A DNA stretch of 29,045 nt from CAYPPG01 sp964412555 (lineage in GTDB: Bacteria; Hinthialibacterota; Hinthialibacteria; Hinthialibacterales; Hinthialibacteraceae): contig CAYPPG010000083.1 of the NCBI GenBank assembly GCA_964412555.1, positions 1-29,045 on the forward strand, read 5' to 3'. A model generated the notes under the pieces. That model had not been told where the DNA came from, did no database searches, and saw only the letters and a list, made by a program, of their open reading frames with translations. The position numbers and the translations under genes are program-made. Of the stretch, positions 1 to 7,100 are shown piece after piece. Positions within the stretch are counted from its first letter, which is position 1, and the number at the start of each line of letters is the position of its first letter.

Positions 1-54
1 AGACGGGTCAAACTGGGTGACTCCGGGTGGGTCAGATTAGCGCGGCGGGTGACA
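1..54. mobile_element. Probable terminal end of an IS21-family insertion sequence (partial)
   Basis: Seen: GGGTCA or GGGTGA motifs recur at 5-10, 15-20, 29-34 and 47-52, and the stretch ends in GGGTGACA at 47-54. Known: IS21-family ends carry several subterminal repeats of this GGGTCA/GGGTG type behind istB and finish in a TGACA-like tip. Inference: this is the outer end of such an element, with istA and istB lying outside the window to the left. The base composition here is richer in G than the AT-rich sequence that follows. I identify it from the repeat pattern only. No transposase is visible and no target duplication can be checked. Confidence 0.5.
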
Positions 55-147
55 CTCGTCATTCTCGGAACACTTTCTCTCCCTTTTCCAGCGAAAAGAA
101 AGTATGATTCAATAATCTGTCAAGGCAATACACTTTGGAGAGAATCT

Positions 148-381
148 ATGTTCGGGAACGATCTCACGGCCAACCGAGCCAAACTCATATTGTTTTTTCT
201 GGTCATTTTATTATTCGGGATTTTTCTGGGAAAAAATACAACCCCGATCGAAGTGTGGATTTTCATCTGGAAACCGCAGGTTCCTTTGATTGTCATCGCA
301 TTGATCTGTTTCTTTCTGGGTTGTATTTGTGGATGGGTACTTTCATTATTCCATCAAAGAAAAATCGAAGAAGAAGAATGA
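148..381 (+). CDS. Small LapA-domain (DUF1049-like) inner-membrane protein
   Basis: A 77-residue protein with two hydrophobic helices, about residues 11-30 and 45-67, and a short charged C-terminus ending in four glutamates. The second helix, with its GCICGW turn, fits the LapA/DUF1049 family. Those proteins are small two-helix membrane proteins of the LapA/LapB (YciS/YciM) type, tied in enterobacteria to control of lipopolysaccharide synthesis. A longer reading frame opens at 49 from GTG, but the ATG at 148 is preferred because GGAGAG lies 6 bases upstream and the protein then starts directly before the first helix. No lapB is adjacent. The stop overlaps the start of the next small ORF by ATGA. 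Family assignment is by hydropathy pattern and is moderately sure. Confidence 0.65.
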   Translation: MFGNDLTANRAKLILFFLVILLFGIFLGKNTTPIEVWIFIWKPQVPLIVIALICFFLGCICGWVLSLFHQRKIEEEE

Positions 382-647
382 GCATCTCTTATAAAACAAC
401 CAAAAGTCAAAATTGTGGTGCGGACATCCTGTCTGCACAATATAAAGCAGCAAAATCGCGTCATCGTCCGAATCATCCAAGTAACTCCTATCAAAAAAAC
501 ATGAAAAAAATTCAAAAAAAGGGAACATTCGACGAAATGAGAAAGACATATCTACAAAATAAGCCGAGTGAGGATGGAAGAAAAGAAGGTAGCGTTTTTA
601 CAATACAACCAAGCAATACTCCACAATCCCATATGTTGTCCTCCTAA
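378..647 (+). CDS. Doubtful 89-residue basic ORF coupled to the LapA-like gene
   Basis: This reading frame starts at an ATG that overlaps the stop of the LapA-like gene (ATGA, 378-381) and ends 4 bases before a strong intrinsic terminator. That is the position expected for the last gene of a two-gene transcript. The product is lysine- and asparagine-rich, has no membrane segment or signal peptide, and resembles no family I recognise. A palindromic element at 418-438 lies inside it and supplies the residues CGADILSA, so part of the ORF may be captured repeat rather than an evolved protein. There is no clear ribosome-binding site, so translation would depend on coupling. The alternative is a 3' untranslated region or a small RNA released near the terminator. 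Confidence 0.35.
   Translation: MSISYKTTKSQNCGADILSAQYKAAKSRHRPNHPSNSYQKNMKKIQKKGTFDEMRKTYLQNKPSEDGRKEGSVFTIQPSNTPQSHMLSS
418..438. repeat. Palindromic element, possible dispersed repeat
   Basis: GTGCGGACA and TGTCTGCAC flank a 3-base TCC loop, giving a 9-bp stem with one G-T pair. The core GGACATCC is the reverse complement of the GGATGTCC core of a second hairpin at 12112-12130. I infer a family of small dispersed palindromes. Two loosely related copies in one window are weak support. Confidence 0.35.
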
Positions 648-651
648 TGAA

Positions 652-675
652 GCGGGTTTTTACCCGTTTTTTTTT
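652..675 (+). terminator. Rho-independent terminator
   Basis: The stem CGGGT/ACCCG (653-657 and 662-666) has a TTTT loop and is followed directly by nine T residues (667-675). It acts on plus-strand transcription, just after the 89-residue ORF and about 270 bases after the LapA-like gene. It does not work for the convergent TldD-like gene, because on the minus strand the T tract is not downstream of the stem. Confidence 0.8.
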
Positions 676-730
676 AGTTCTTTTCGAATCCTATCGAATC
701 TATTTTATACTCCTGTCCGAACAATTCCGG

Positions 731-2197
731 CTATAACCCCCGTAATGTCAACCGCTCCCATAATTGATGATTCGTCAAAAAAGACACCATGATTTCCGAT
801 TGCGCTCCATCCTCCAAAACGCAAGGTTTGCTGCAGGAACCGATATGATAGGTTTTTCCCGGTAAGATATGCATCCCGGTAATGGCATCATAAATGGCTC
901 GGCTTCCCTCCAAAGGCCCCACTCGTTTCGGTTCTCCGTTTGCATCGATCACATAGCATTCCGAGGCATGGATCTTGAAAAAATTTCCGTCGAGAACATA
1001 TCCGTCAAATGGCACCATGATGAGTTTCCCCGTCCAGTCGACCTTTTCTTCCAGGCCTTCAAGCACCGTGCAGGACATACGCGGTTGGGGGAAATATCCT
1101 TCGTTCCCCTGCCTGGCATTTCCAAGAAAAGGACTTTGTTCTATCCCCAGAAATGAATGCAAATTTTTGTGATCGGCGTATTCGCTTCCAAGGAAATCCC
1201 GAACGGTCGAATTCGCAATATGAATCGTTTCACTGGCCGGACGTCCGTAACTGTCAAAATGATAGGTTCCGAATACTTCCAAGCCTTCGACTTGCTGCAA
1301 AGGATTATCACTCAAAATGATATCGGGATTTTGAACATTTTTACCGACCGGAAACAAGGATTGCCGGCCCACTTGCAAAGGATAAACCGGTTCTTCGAAT
1401 TGATGGCCGAATATTTCATGAATAGGGACACCGCTCAACATGATAACATCATGCGTCAGATTTTTCGACAGACCGGTCTCGTTGAGAGTTGGATATTCAA
1501 TTCGATGCGACAGTGTATAGAGCTGCTCAAAGGCATCGTAAAACGAAGGGGCATGATTGATTCTTGAATCCGGTGTAGGATCGGGCAAATATCGTATCAA
1601 ACGTGGCAGATTATTGATTTCCTCATCGGAGGATACATAGGCTCCGATACTCCGGGTAACCATGTTGGGTTCATAGCCCTGCCGATAGAAAATAGAATAA
1701 AAAGGCCTTGATTCGACTACACATCCACCGTATGAGCTTACAATGATTCTTTGCTCTACTCCAAAATCTCGAGTGATCCTTTCGTTTTTATAATGTCGAG
1801 TAAATTCCAACAGTTCTTCATCCCACCGCTCATAGTTGGAAGGGAGAGACCGAATATTGATAGTAGAATCATTTGGTAAAGGAATGCCCTTAGGAGCAAA
1901 CACATAAGGGATTTCGCTTCTTTTTCTCCATTCCTCGAATTGCGGAATATTGAAGGGAAACATTTCTTCTCCCCGCACCGTGGAATAAACTTGTGAAGCC
2001 ATATCTTCCACGTTATATGTTGCACTTAGACCACATCGGTTGACATTTTTTCTACCACGATCCATATAAAGAGAATCATATACAACCTGAGAATACCGAA
2101 AAACACTTGCTTCCGGCTGTCGTGCCATAGCCGAGAATTTTTCCGCTATCTCCACCAATTCTTCTTTATTTTTAATATAATTATCAATCGACATCAT
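731..2197 (-). CDS. TldD/PmbA-family metalloprotease
   Basis: A protein of about 488 residues with a HEIFGH (HExxxH) zinc motif encoded at 1403-1420. In TldD this motif is the metalloprotease site, and TldD works with its partner PmbA/TldE in proteolysis of unfolded peptides and maturation of modified peptides. The C-terminal HIGSCSK segment is placed like the conserved IGSCGK-type strand of the family. The frame stays open upstream to a GTG at 2251, but the ATG at 2197 is preferred. A TATAAT box at 2241-2246 would place the transcript start near 2234, and GGA lies about 8 bases before the ATG. No PmbA gene is adjacent, so it may act alone or with a distant partner. It is cytoplasmic, with no signal peptide. 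Confidence 0.8.
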   Translation of the reverse strand: MMSIDNYIKNKEELVEIAEKFSAMARQPEASVFRYSQVVYDSLYMDRGRKNVNRCGLSATYNVEDMASQVYSTVRGEEMFPFNIPQFEEWRKRSEIPYVFAPKGIPLPNDSTINIRSLPSNYERWDEELLEFTRHYKNERITRDFGVEQRIIVSSYGGCVVESRPFYSIFYRQGYEPNMVTRSIGAYVSSDEEINNLPRLIRYLPDPTPDSRINHAPSFYDAFEQLYTLSHRIEYPTLNETGLSKNLTHDVIMLSGVPIHEIFGHQFEEPVYPLQVGRQSLFPVGKNVQNPDIILSDNPLQQVEGLEVFGTYHFDSYGRPASETIHIANSTVRDFLGSEYADHKNLHSFLGIEQSPFLGNARQGNEGYFPQPRMSCTVLEGLEEKVDWTGKLIMVPFDGYVLDGNFFKIHASECYVIDANGEPKRVGPLEGSRAIYDAITGMHILPGKTYHIGSCSKPCVLEDGAQSEIMVSFLTNHQLWERLTLRGL

Positions 2198-2240
2198 GTA
2201 ACAATCCAAATCCCCTACTATATCCAACATTATCATAAGA

Positions 2241-2246
2241 ATTATA
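2241..2246 (-). promoter_or_regulatory. Candidate -10 box for the TldD-like gene
   Basis: On the minus strand this is a perfect TATAAT, 44 bases ahead of the preferred ATG. No convincing -35 hexamer lies 16-18 bases upstream. The surrounding sequence is very AT-rich, so chance occurrence is possible. Confidence 0.3.
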
Positions 2247-2493
2247 ATCACTTGATATTTTATTACTTAGATACTATTCCCTACAATCCACTTTAAAATT
2301 TGACTTAACAGAAATCATACAACAAAATAGGAATACCATAAGGGTTACATTCAATAGCATGACGTGAATCGCTTACAAGAAAGAAAAAAATATTCCACCA
2401 GTTATAAATCACGTAAGTTATGTAAATTCAAAGAGATTGGTGCAGAACCATAAGAAACAACTTGAATTTTTTTAAAAAACCCTAAAAAAGTTC

Positions 2494-2523
2494 TTGACCT
2501 CACATATAATATCATTATATAAT
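2494..2523 (+). promoter_or_regulatory. Promoter of the MerR-type gene with a palindrome in its spacer
   Basis: TTGACC (2494-2499) and TATAAT (2518-2523) are separated by 18 bases. A perfect inverted repeat, ATATAAT-ATC-ATTATAT (2504-2520), fills most of the spacer. Known: MerR proteins bind palindromes lying between the -35 and -10 boxes and untwist long spacers. Inference: this is an autoregulatory operator. The expected start near 2530 leaves only about 10 bases of leader before the ATG at 2540, so the transcript may be almost leaderless. A second TATAAT at 2505-2510 has no matching -35. Confidence 0.45.
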
Positions 2524-2539
2524 TCAGCAGGTTATAGAC

Positions 2540-2983
2540 ATGAGCACTAAAAACAAACCCCAACCGAAACCTGTGGATCAAATTCCACAAAAAATTTTCT
2601 ACTCCATCAGTGAAGCGAGTGAGTATACTGGTGTAGAACCTCATGTCTTACGTTATTGGGAAACGAAATTCAGCAAATTGAATCCCAGGCGGGTTGGTGG
2701 GAATCAGCGCAAATACACCCGAAACGATCTTGAACTCTTATATGAAATTGTCCACCTGTTGTATTATGAAGGATATACCCTCGATGGCGCCGAACGGAAA
2801 CTACGTGTGGGTTTGCAAGCACTCAAATCCGAACGGGAATCGGAATTGGAAAAAGAAGCAACTACCGGCTCAAGCATCGAAGAACACAACAACCAGGAAA
2901 AAACACGGGATTCGAAACAAAATGGTCTCATCCTCAAGGAAATAAAAGAAGACCTCAAATCGATACTCTCAATACTCCAGTAA
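2540..2983 (+). CDS. MerR-family DNA-binding transcriptional regulator
   Basis: A 147-residue protein with an N-terminal winged helix-turn-helix of MerR type. Residues about 15-78 read as YSISEASEYTGV, then HVLRYWETKF, then the wing GGNQRKYTRNDLELL, and a helix YEGYTLDGAERKLR. This subgroup, with its PHVLRYWE signature, is found as a single gene in many deep-branching bacteria and lacks the metal-binding cysteines of classical MerR. The C-terminal part, from about residue 95, is charged and rich in Glu, Lys and Gln, with no recognisable effector domain. It ends in a short amphipathic helix that could dimerise. The next gene starts 18 bases after the stop, so they are probably cotranscribed. 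The target is unknown, and the palindrome in its own promoter suggests self-control. Confidence 0.85.
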   Translation: MSTKNKPQPKPVDQIPQKIFYSISEASEYTGVEPHVLRYWETKFSKLNPRRVGGNQRKYTRNDLELLYEIVHLLYYEGYTLDGAERKLRVGLQALKSERESELEKEATTGSSIEEHNNQEKTRDSKQNGLILKEIKEDLKSILSILQ

Positions 2984-3001
2984 AAATAGTACCGGATAAA
3001 A

Positions 3002-4480
3002 ATGAATTCTCTGAACGCCACTGAAGTGTTTGTTGCACTCCTGCAAGATTGTTTCGGCCTGATCATTCTTTTTTTGCTGTTCGCAGCCGCTTTCTCATGG
3101 CGGAAAACATCGCAAAATAACCTCTTCTTTTCTCTTGCATTCACCGCAGCTATTGTCATTGGATTGTGGAAAATTTTACCGATTTGGTCTATACAACAAA
3201 ATAGATATGCCGCCCTCTTCATTTCCTTTGCCTTGTTTGCATTGGTGATCATTTCACTATTGAAAGATTTTTCTCTTTCAAAATCCAAAATGGACGTATT
3301 GATCAACGGATTGATTCATCTTTTTTTTCTCATTCTCTCACTCGATTGTATCCGGCACTTCTTGTTCCAATCTCACTCGAACGCCTTCTCTTACCAAGAC
3401 TACTTTTCCGAATTTTGTATTGCATCTTTTCTTTATTTTTCCATTTACAAAATCGAATCCTGGCGATGGTTTCCTATTCGCTCTCGGATGGAAATCAGCA
3501 AATTATGCCTGTTTTTGGCTGGAGGATTTTTTGTCATTCGCCTTATTTTTTGGAGCTACACAGCCGCTAATGCATTCATCGAAGATCGAGCCGGTAGTTT
3601 CCGCTTAAAAGGCATCATGTTCGCACAACGGTATGCACAAACTTGGCAGTTCAACAATCTTGAAAATCTGATTCTCAAAACTATTTCCCAACAATCCGAA
3701 AAACAATACGCTCTACCTATCGACCCCGAACAATTTTCATTGCTCGAAAACGGTTTACAGGAAGCGGAAGCATTGCGCCGGCGTCTCTTATCTCCAGGCA
3801 AATCAGGTATTACCGGAGCAAAATTAATCGCAGAAGCGATTATCCGCTTTCAAGAAGCGGCAGAGAACAAATTGCAAAATAGACCGGGGATCAATTCTTT
3901 TGACTTGCTTCCCGAAGAAATCATCGAACAAATCGAAGGACATGACATTCAACACGATGGAACAGAAATATTTCAACCTTTCCAAGGAAAATGGTATGGA
4001 ATATGGGATACATTTCAGGTCGATCATGATTGGGGTGAAGTGATCGAATTGAATACTCTCCATAAAATCGTCAGTGACCAATCCCTTTATCTACGCTCTT
4101 TTCAATATGCATGGATCGGTGACGGATTTGGTTGGAACAGTATCGCCTCTCCCGAACATCCCAATTATGGAGATGTAATTTATGGATCGGTCTATCATGT
4201 CAATGACAATAATCCACAAGATATCCGGATTCACCGTCCACATATTGGAATCGACGCCGGAGAAGGACGTCTCATTTGGCTCACGACCGGTGAAGTGTTT
4301 CTCGAAGAAATCATCGGCGCCGATTCAGAAGAAGAAAAATACATCATCACCGGATTCCGGCATACCATCCATGAGGAAACGCTTGAAAGCGCCAATGAGG
4401 CCTTTCAAGCGATTTATACTCGTGATCCGGAAAATCGTCCTCCCTTTTTTCGATTCCAAATTGATTTACATATCCCATGA
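3002..4480 (+). CDS. Unknown polytopic membrane protein with soluble C-terminal domain
   Basis: A 492-residue protein that I cannot assign to a family. The N-terminal 190 residues contain six hydrophobic segments, near residues 15-33, 41-60, 69-87, 98-116, 134-150 and 167-187. A soluble region follows. It begins with a Gln- and Glu-rich helical part (about 205-320) and continues into a probable beta domain starting at FQGKWYGIWD (about 327), rich in Trp, Gly and Asp and running to the end. The first part of that domain recalls lipocalin-like or DUF1579-like strands, but this is only a resemblance. The start has GGA 5 bases upstream. It lies between a MerR regulator (18 bases before) and a SurA-like chaperone (53 bases after), so an envelope role is plausible. 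Confidence 0.75.
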   Translation: MNSLNATEVFVALLQDCFGLIILFLLFAAAFSWRKTSQNNLFFSLAFTAAIVIGLWKILPIWSIQQNRYAALFISFALFALVIISLLKDFSLSKSKMDVLINGLIHLFFLILSLDCIRHFLFQSHSNAFSYQDYFSEFCIASFLYFSIYKIESWRWFPIRSRMEISKLCLFLAGGFFVIRLIFWSYTAANAFIEDRAGSFRLKGIMFAQRYAQTWQFNNLENLILKTISQQSEKQYALPIDPEQFSLLENGLQEAEALRRRLLSPGKSGITGAKLIAEAIIRFQEAAENKLQNRPGINSFDLLPEEIIEQIEGHDIQHDGTEIFQPFQGKWYGIWDTFQVDHDWGEVIELNTLHKIVSDQSLYLRSFQYAWIGDGFGWNSIASPEHPNYGDVIYGSVYHVNDNNPQDIRIHRPHIGIDAGEGRLIWLTTGEVFLEEIIGADSEEEKYIITGFRHTIHEETLESANEAFQAIYTRDPENRPPFFRFQIDLHIP

Positions 4481-4533
4481 CTACTTATACAATAAGCAAA
4501 TCAGATCATGAAAAACGACAATGAGGGATAACC

Positions 4534-5535
4534 ATGAAACACACAATATATGTATTGAGTATGATTTGTCTGTTGGTCACTGCAGCAAATGCAGAAGTGC
4601 TCGAAACGATCGATGCGATTGTAAACGGGGAACTGATTCTTTCAAGCGAAGTAGACGAACAGATCTACGTGGAATTACGCACCCAAGATCCGGCGTTTAC
4701 GCCGAACTCTATTTCGCCCCAACAGTTGAATCAAGCAAGAAGACTCATGCTGCGCAAAATGATCAACGATTTGTTGATTCTACAGGAAACGAAAAACCGG
4801 CTTTCCCAAGATCAATATGATCGGATCATGAAAGATGTGGAAGAAGCGACGGATAAATATATGACCCAATTCCGCAGTCAATTCAATTCCGCTACGGAAT
4901 TGGCTCAACAAGAAGCCAAAATGAATATGACGCTGGACGAAATGCGAAAACAACAGCGAAAAATCTTTTTGCGTTCATACTTGGAACGATTTGTAGTTCC
5001 CCGGCTCGCTCCTCAAAAAATTTCTCGTCCTTCCGAAGAGGATTTGCAAGAATTCCAAGAAAACAATCCGGATCTAAAACCGAGTGATTCCATTCAAATT
5101 GCCCATATTCTCCTGCGTGTGCCGCCTGGCGCTTCGCAAGAAGAAGAGAATCGGATATTAAGACGCGCCCAGGATATTGCAATGCGCGCCCGAGGAGGGG
5201 AAAGTTTCGAAGAACTCGCTAGCCGGTACTCCGAACACGAACAAACCAAAAATATCGGAGGAAATCTCGGTTCGATCTCACTGACCGCCATCCGGAATGG
5301 CGAATTTTTACAAGAATTCGAACAAGTATTTCAGTTAAATGAGGGAGAAGTGAGTGAACCGTTCCGTACCCAATTGGGATACCATATCGCCAAAGTGAAC
5401 AACAAAGATACAATCGAAGATGTCTATATGCGTGTGAAAGGCCAGGAAATCGCGAGCGAATGGATCGAACAACTTCGCGAAAAAGCCGATATCAACATCA
5501 TGCAGGATCAGACGCTGGAACTCTATCAGCCTTGA
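4534..5535 (+). CDS. SurA-like periplasmic peptidyl-prolyl isomerase
   Basis: A 333-residue precursor. Residues 1-20 form a signal peptide ending in TAANA. The mature part begins with a SurA-type N-terminal chaperone region (DAIVNGELILSSEVDEQ, then long helices to about 160). It carries one parvulin domain at about 187-290, marked by IQIAHILLRV, GESFEELASRYSEH, GGNLGSI and GEVSEPFRTQLGYHIAKV. Parvulins catalyse cis-trans isomerisation at proline, and SurA escorts unfolded outer-membrane proteins across the periplasm. E. coli SurA has two parvulin domains, whereas single-domain forms are common outside Proteobacteria. GAGGG lies 8 bases before the ATG. It probably ends the transcript that starts at the MerR gene. 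The convergent Minf_1886 gene begins only 20 bases after its stop. Confidence 0.88.
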   Translation: MKHTIYVLSMICLLVTAANAEVLETIDAIVNGELILSSEVDEQIYVELRTQDPAFTPNSISPQQLNQARRLMLRKMINDLLILQETKNRLSQDQYDRIMKDVEEATDKYMTQFRSQFNSATELAQQEAKMNMTLDEMRKQQRKIFLRSYLERFVVPRLAPQKISRPSEEDLQEFQENNPDLKPSDSIQIAHILLRVPPGASQEEENRILRRAQDIAMRARGGESFEELASRYSEHEQTKNIGGNLGSISLTAIRNGEFLQEFEQVFQLNEGEVSEPFRTQLGYHIAKVNNKDTIEDVYMRVKGQEIASEWIEQLREKADINIMQDQTLELYQP

Positions 5536-5555
5536 CAGAGAATAGAACACTCTCA

Positions 5556-5912
5556 CTACGCCGATTCTACTTTCTCAAGTTCTTTTCGTAGATCGAAACC
5601 GTTATCGAAATCCTCAATAGAGTCTTCATCGGTTTTCTTGATCTCTCCCATCTCGACGAGTTGAAAGACGATGTTGCCAAAATCCCGCGACGTGTGAATA
5701 CCCCATTCCTGGAATACAGTCCATGCCATACACCCAAACCGCTCACGTGCGAAGTTCGAAATGCCGATCAACAATTCCGAGCCGGTCACGTGACGAGGTT
5801 TCTTAAAATGGATTTGAGTAAAACGGAGTGCTTCAAGAACAAAACAGTAGGCATTGGGGTGGTAACGAGAATCACATTCAGCAACCCTTTGCAAAAATTG
5901 TTTTTCGTTCAT
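5556..5912 (-). CDS. Minf_1886 family protein
   Basis: A 118-residue acidic protein matching the Minf_1886 family, whose function is unknown. The signature runs as DSRYHPNAYCFVLEALRFT (residues 14-32), RHVTGSELLIGISNFARERFG (about 40-60), EWGIHTSRDFGNIVFQLVEMG (about 69-89), then a C-terminal EDFDNGFD. The length is close to the usual length of about 130. There is no signal peptide or membrane helix, so it is probably cytoplasmic. GGGAAG lies about 8 bases before the ATG. It is transcribed alone from its own promoter and converges on the SurA-like gene with no visible terminator between them. Confidence 0.82.
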   Translation of the reverse strand: MNEKQFLQRVAECDSRYHPNAYCFVLEALRFTQIHFKKPRHVTGSELLIGISNFARERFGCMAWTVFQEWGIHTSRDFGNIVFQLVEMGEIKKTDEDSIEDFDNGFDLRKELEKVESA

Positions 5913-5945
5913 CGTTATCTTCCCATTGAATCATCATAGTCAGAT

Positions 5946-6003
5946 ATTCACAATTCTGTGAATTCGATCCTTTTCATTATAGTATAACCGAAAAGTAATA
6001 CAA
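5946..6003 (-). promoter_or_regulatory. Promoter and operator-like palindrome for the Minf_1886 gene
   Basis: On the minus strand, TTGTAT (5998-6003) and TATAAT (5976-5981) are separated by 16 bases, giving a start near 5969. Just downstream lies ATTCACA-ATTC-TGTGAAT (5946-5963), an 18-base inverted repeat in the leader 34 bases before the start codon. This is a typical site for a repressor operator. A role as an mRNA hairpin is also possible. No cognate regulator is evident. Confidence 0.4.
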
Positions 6004-6052
6004 TCTCTCTCAATCGATACTTCACGCTCCCTCCCCTCCTGCTGAAGGCTGA

Positions 6053-6067
6053 TTTTCCGGCGGAAAA
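6053..6067. other. Perfect palindrome TTTTCCG-G-CGGAAAA
   Basis: Seven-base arms with a single central base, in the 292-base gap between the divergent Minf_1886 and GT2 genes. The absence of a loop makes a DNA-binding site more likely than an RNA hairpin. It is far (about 90 bases) from either candidate -10 box. The rest of this gap shows no ORF of note. Confidence 0.3.
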
Positions 6068-6141
6068 CAATCCGTTTTGTTCAATCAAGGCGGTAATTCC
6101 CCTTTTACATGAGCGGGGGTATCAACAATCCCACTCTGATT

Positions 6142-6150
6142 TGATATACT
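6142..6150 (+). promoter_or_regulatory. Candidate extended -10 promoter for the GT2 operon
   Basis: TGA-TATACT fits an extended -10 element (TG, one base, then the hexamer), 54 bases ahead of the GT2 start. No good -35 box is present, which is usual for extended -10 promoters. It would drive the GT2, double-parvulin lipoprotein and perhaps GH57 genes. Confidence 0.35.
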
Positions 6151-6204
6151 TTACGCCTACGGCAAAACACTTGTCAGTCTCAAAACGCAAGGATGCGGGA
6201 AAGC

Positions 6205-7098
6205 ATGTCAATACCATCGACGACTTCTAAAACGGAATCAGGTATCTCTGTCATCATCCCCGTGTACAACGAAGAAATAGGGCTTCCTCTTTTTCTTGAA
6301 GAACTACACGAATTCCTCGAACGTTGCCCTTCCCCGGTGGAAGTCGTTTTCGTAGACGACGGATCGACCGATGAAACACCCGCTTTACTCGGCCAAGAGG
6401 ATTTCGTATTGATTCGCCATGAAACCAACAGGGGATATGGAGCCGCCATCAAAACGGGTATTGAACATTCGCATCAAGAAACGATCGTTATTCTGGATGC
6501 CGATGGCACCTATTCACCACACGATATTTTAAAAATCTTGGAGCATATGGATCAATTCGACATGGTTGTAGGAGCGCGATTGGGATATGAAGCAAAAATA
6601 CCCCTTGCCCGACGACCGGCAAAATGGTTAGTTCGTATCTTTGCCACCTGGATGGTTCGACGGTCAATCCCCGATTTGAATTCCGGCTTACGCGCGTTTC
6701 GGCGCTCTGTCGTCGAACGATTCGTCAGGCTTTTACCGGACGGCTTTTCCTTGACGACGACCATAACGGTTGCTTTTCACACCCAAGGACGGCGGGTATA
6801 CTATGAACCGGTACAATACCGCAAACGGTCCGGCAAATCGAAATTTCGCCCTATCGCGGATACGTGGAGCATGATTCTGTTAATCCTGAGAACAGTCGTA
6901 CTCATTCGACCGTTGAACGTTTTTGTTCCACTCAGCATGATTCTGGCTTTTTCGGCGTTGGCGGTTTTGATCATCAGTAAAATGATGGGACAATTCATGG
7001 ACGCCACGTTCATTGTTCTTATGATGACAAGCATCCAAATGTTCGTTCTTGGCCTGATCGCCGATTTAATCGTACGCATCAATTTATGGACACATTGA
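6205..7098 (+). CDS. Family 2 glycosyltransferase, polyprenol-phosphate type, with two membrane helices
   Basis: A protein of 297 residues with a GT-A fold of the dolichol/undecaprenyl-phosphate sugar transferase type. Motifs are ISVIIPVYNEE near residue 14, VVFVDDGSTDET near 48, NRGYGAAIKTG near 74, and LDADGTY near 94, whose DxD-like acids bind metal and nucleotide sugar. Further on are DLNSGLRAF and GFSLTTTI. Two helices at the C-terminus (about 237-260 and 267-289) anchor it to the inner membrane. It probably moves a hexose from a nucleotide sugar to a polyprenyl phosphate at the cytoplasmic face. The ATG at 6205 is preferred to that at 6193 because GGGAAAG lies just upstream. The next gene begins 2 bases after the stop. 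Confidence 0.85.
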   Translation: MSIPSTTSKTESGISVIIPVYNEEIGLPLFLEELHEFLERCPSPVEVVFVDDGSTDETPALLGQEDFVLIRHETNRGYGAAIKTGIEHSHQETIVILDADGTYSPHDILKILEHMDQFDMVVGARLGYEAKIPLARRPAKWLVRIFATWMVRRSIPDLNSGLRAFRRSVVERFVRLLPDGFSLTTTITVAFHTQGRRVYYEPVQYRKRSGKSKFRPIADTWSMILLILRTVVLIRPLNVFVPLSMILAFSALAVLIISKMMGQFMDATFIVLMMTSIQMFVLGLIADLIVRINLWTH

Positions 7099-7100
7099 TT

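Noticed and set aside
135..647. A 170-residue reading frame overlapping the LapA-like gene
   Set aside because: Its first half runs out of frame through a well-formed membrane protein gene. Only the part from 378 could be a gene.
1157..1567. A 136-residue frame antisense to the TldD-like gene
   Set aside because: It lies fully inside the protease gene, opposite its HExxxH motif, with no ribosome-binding site.
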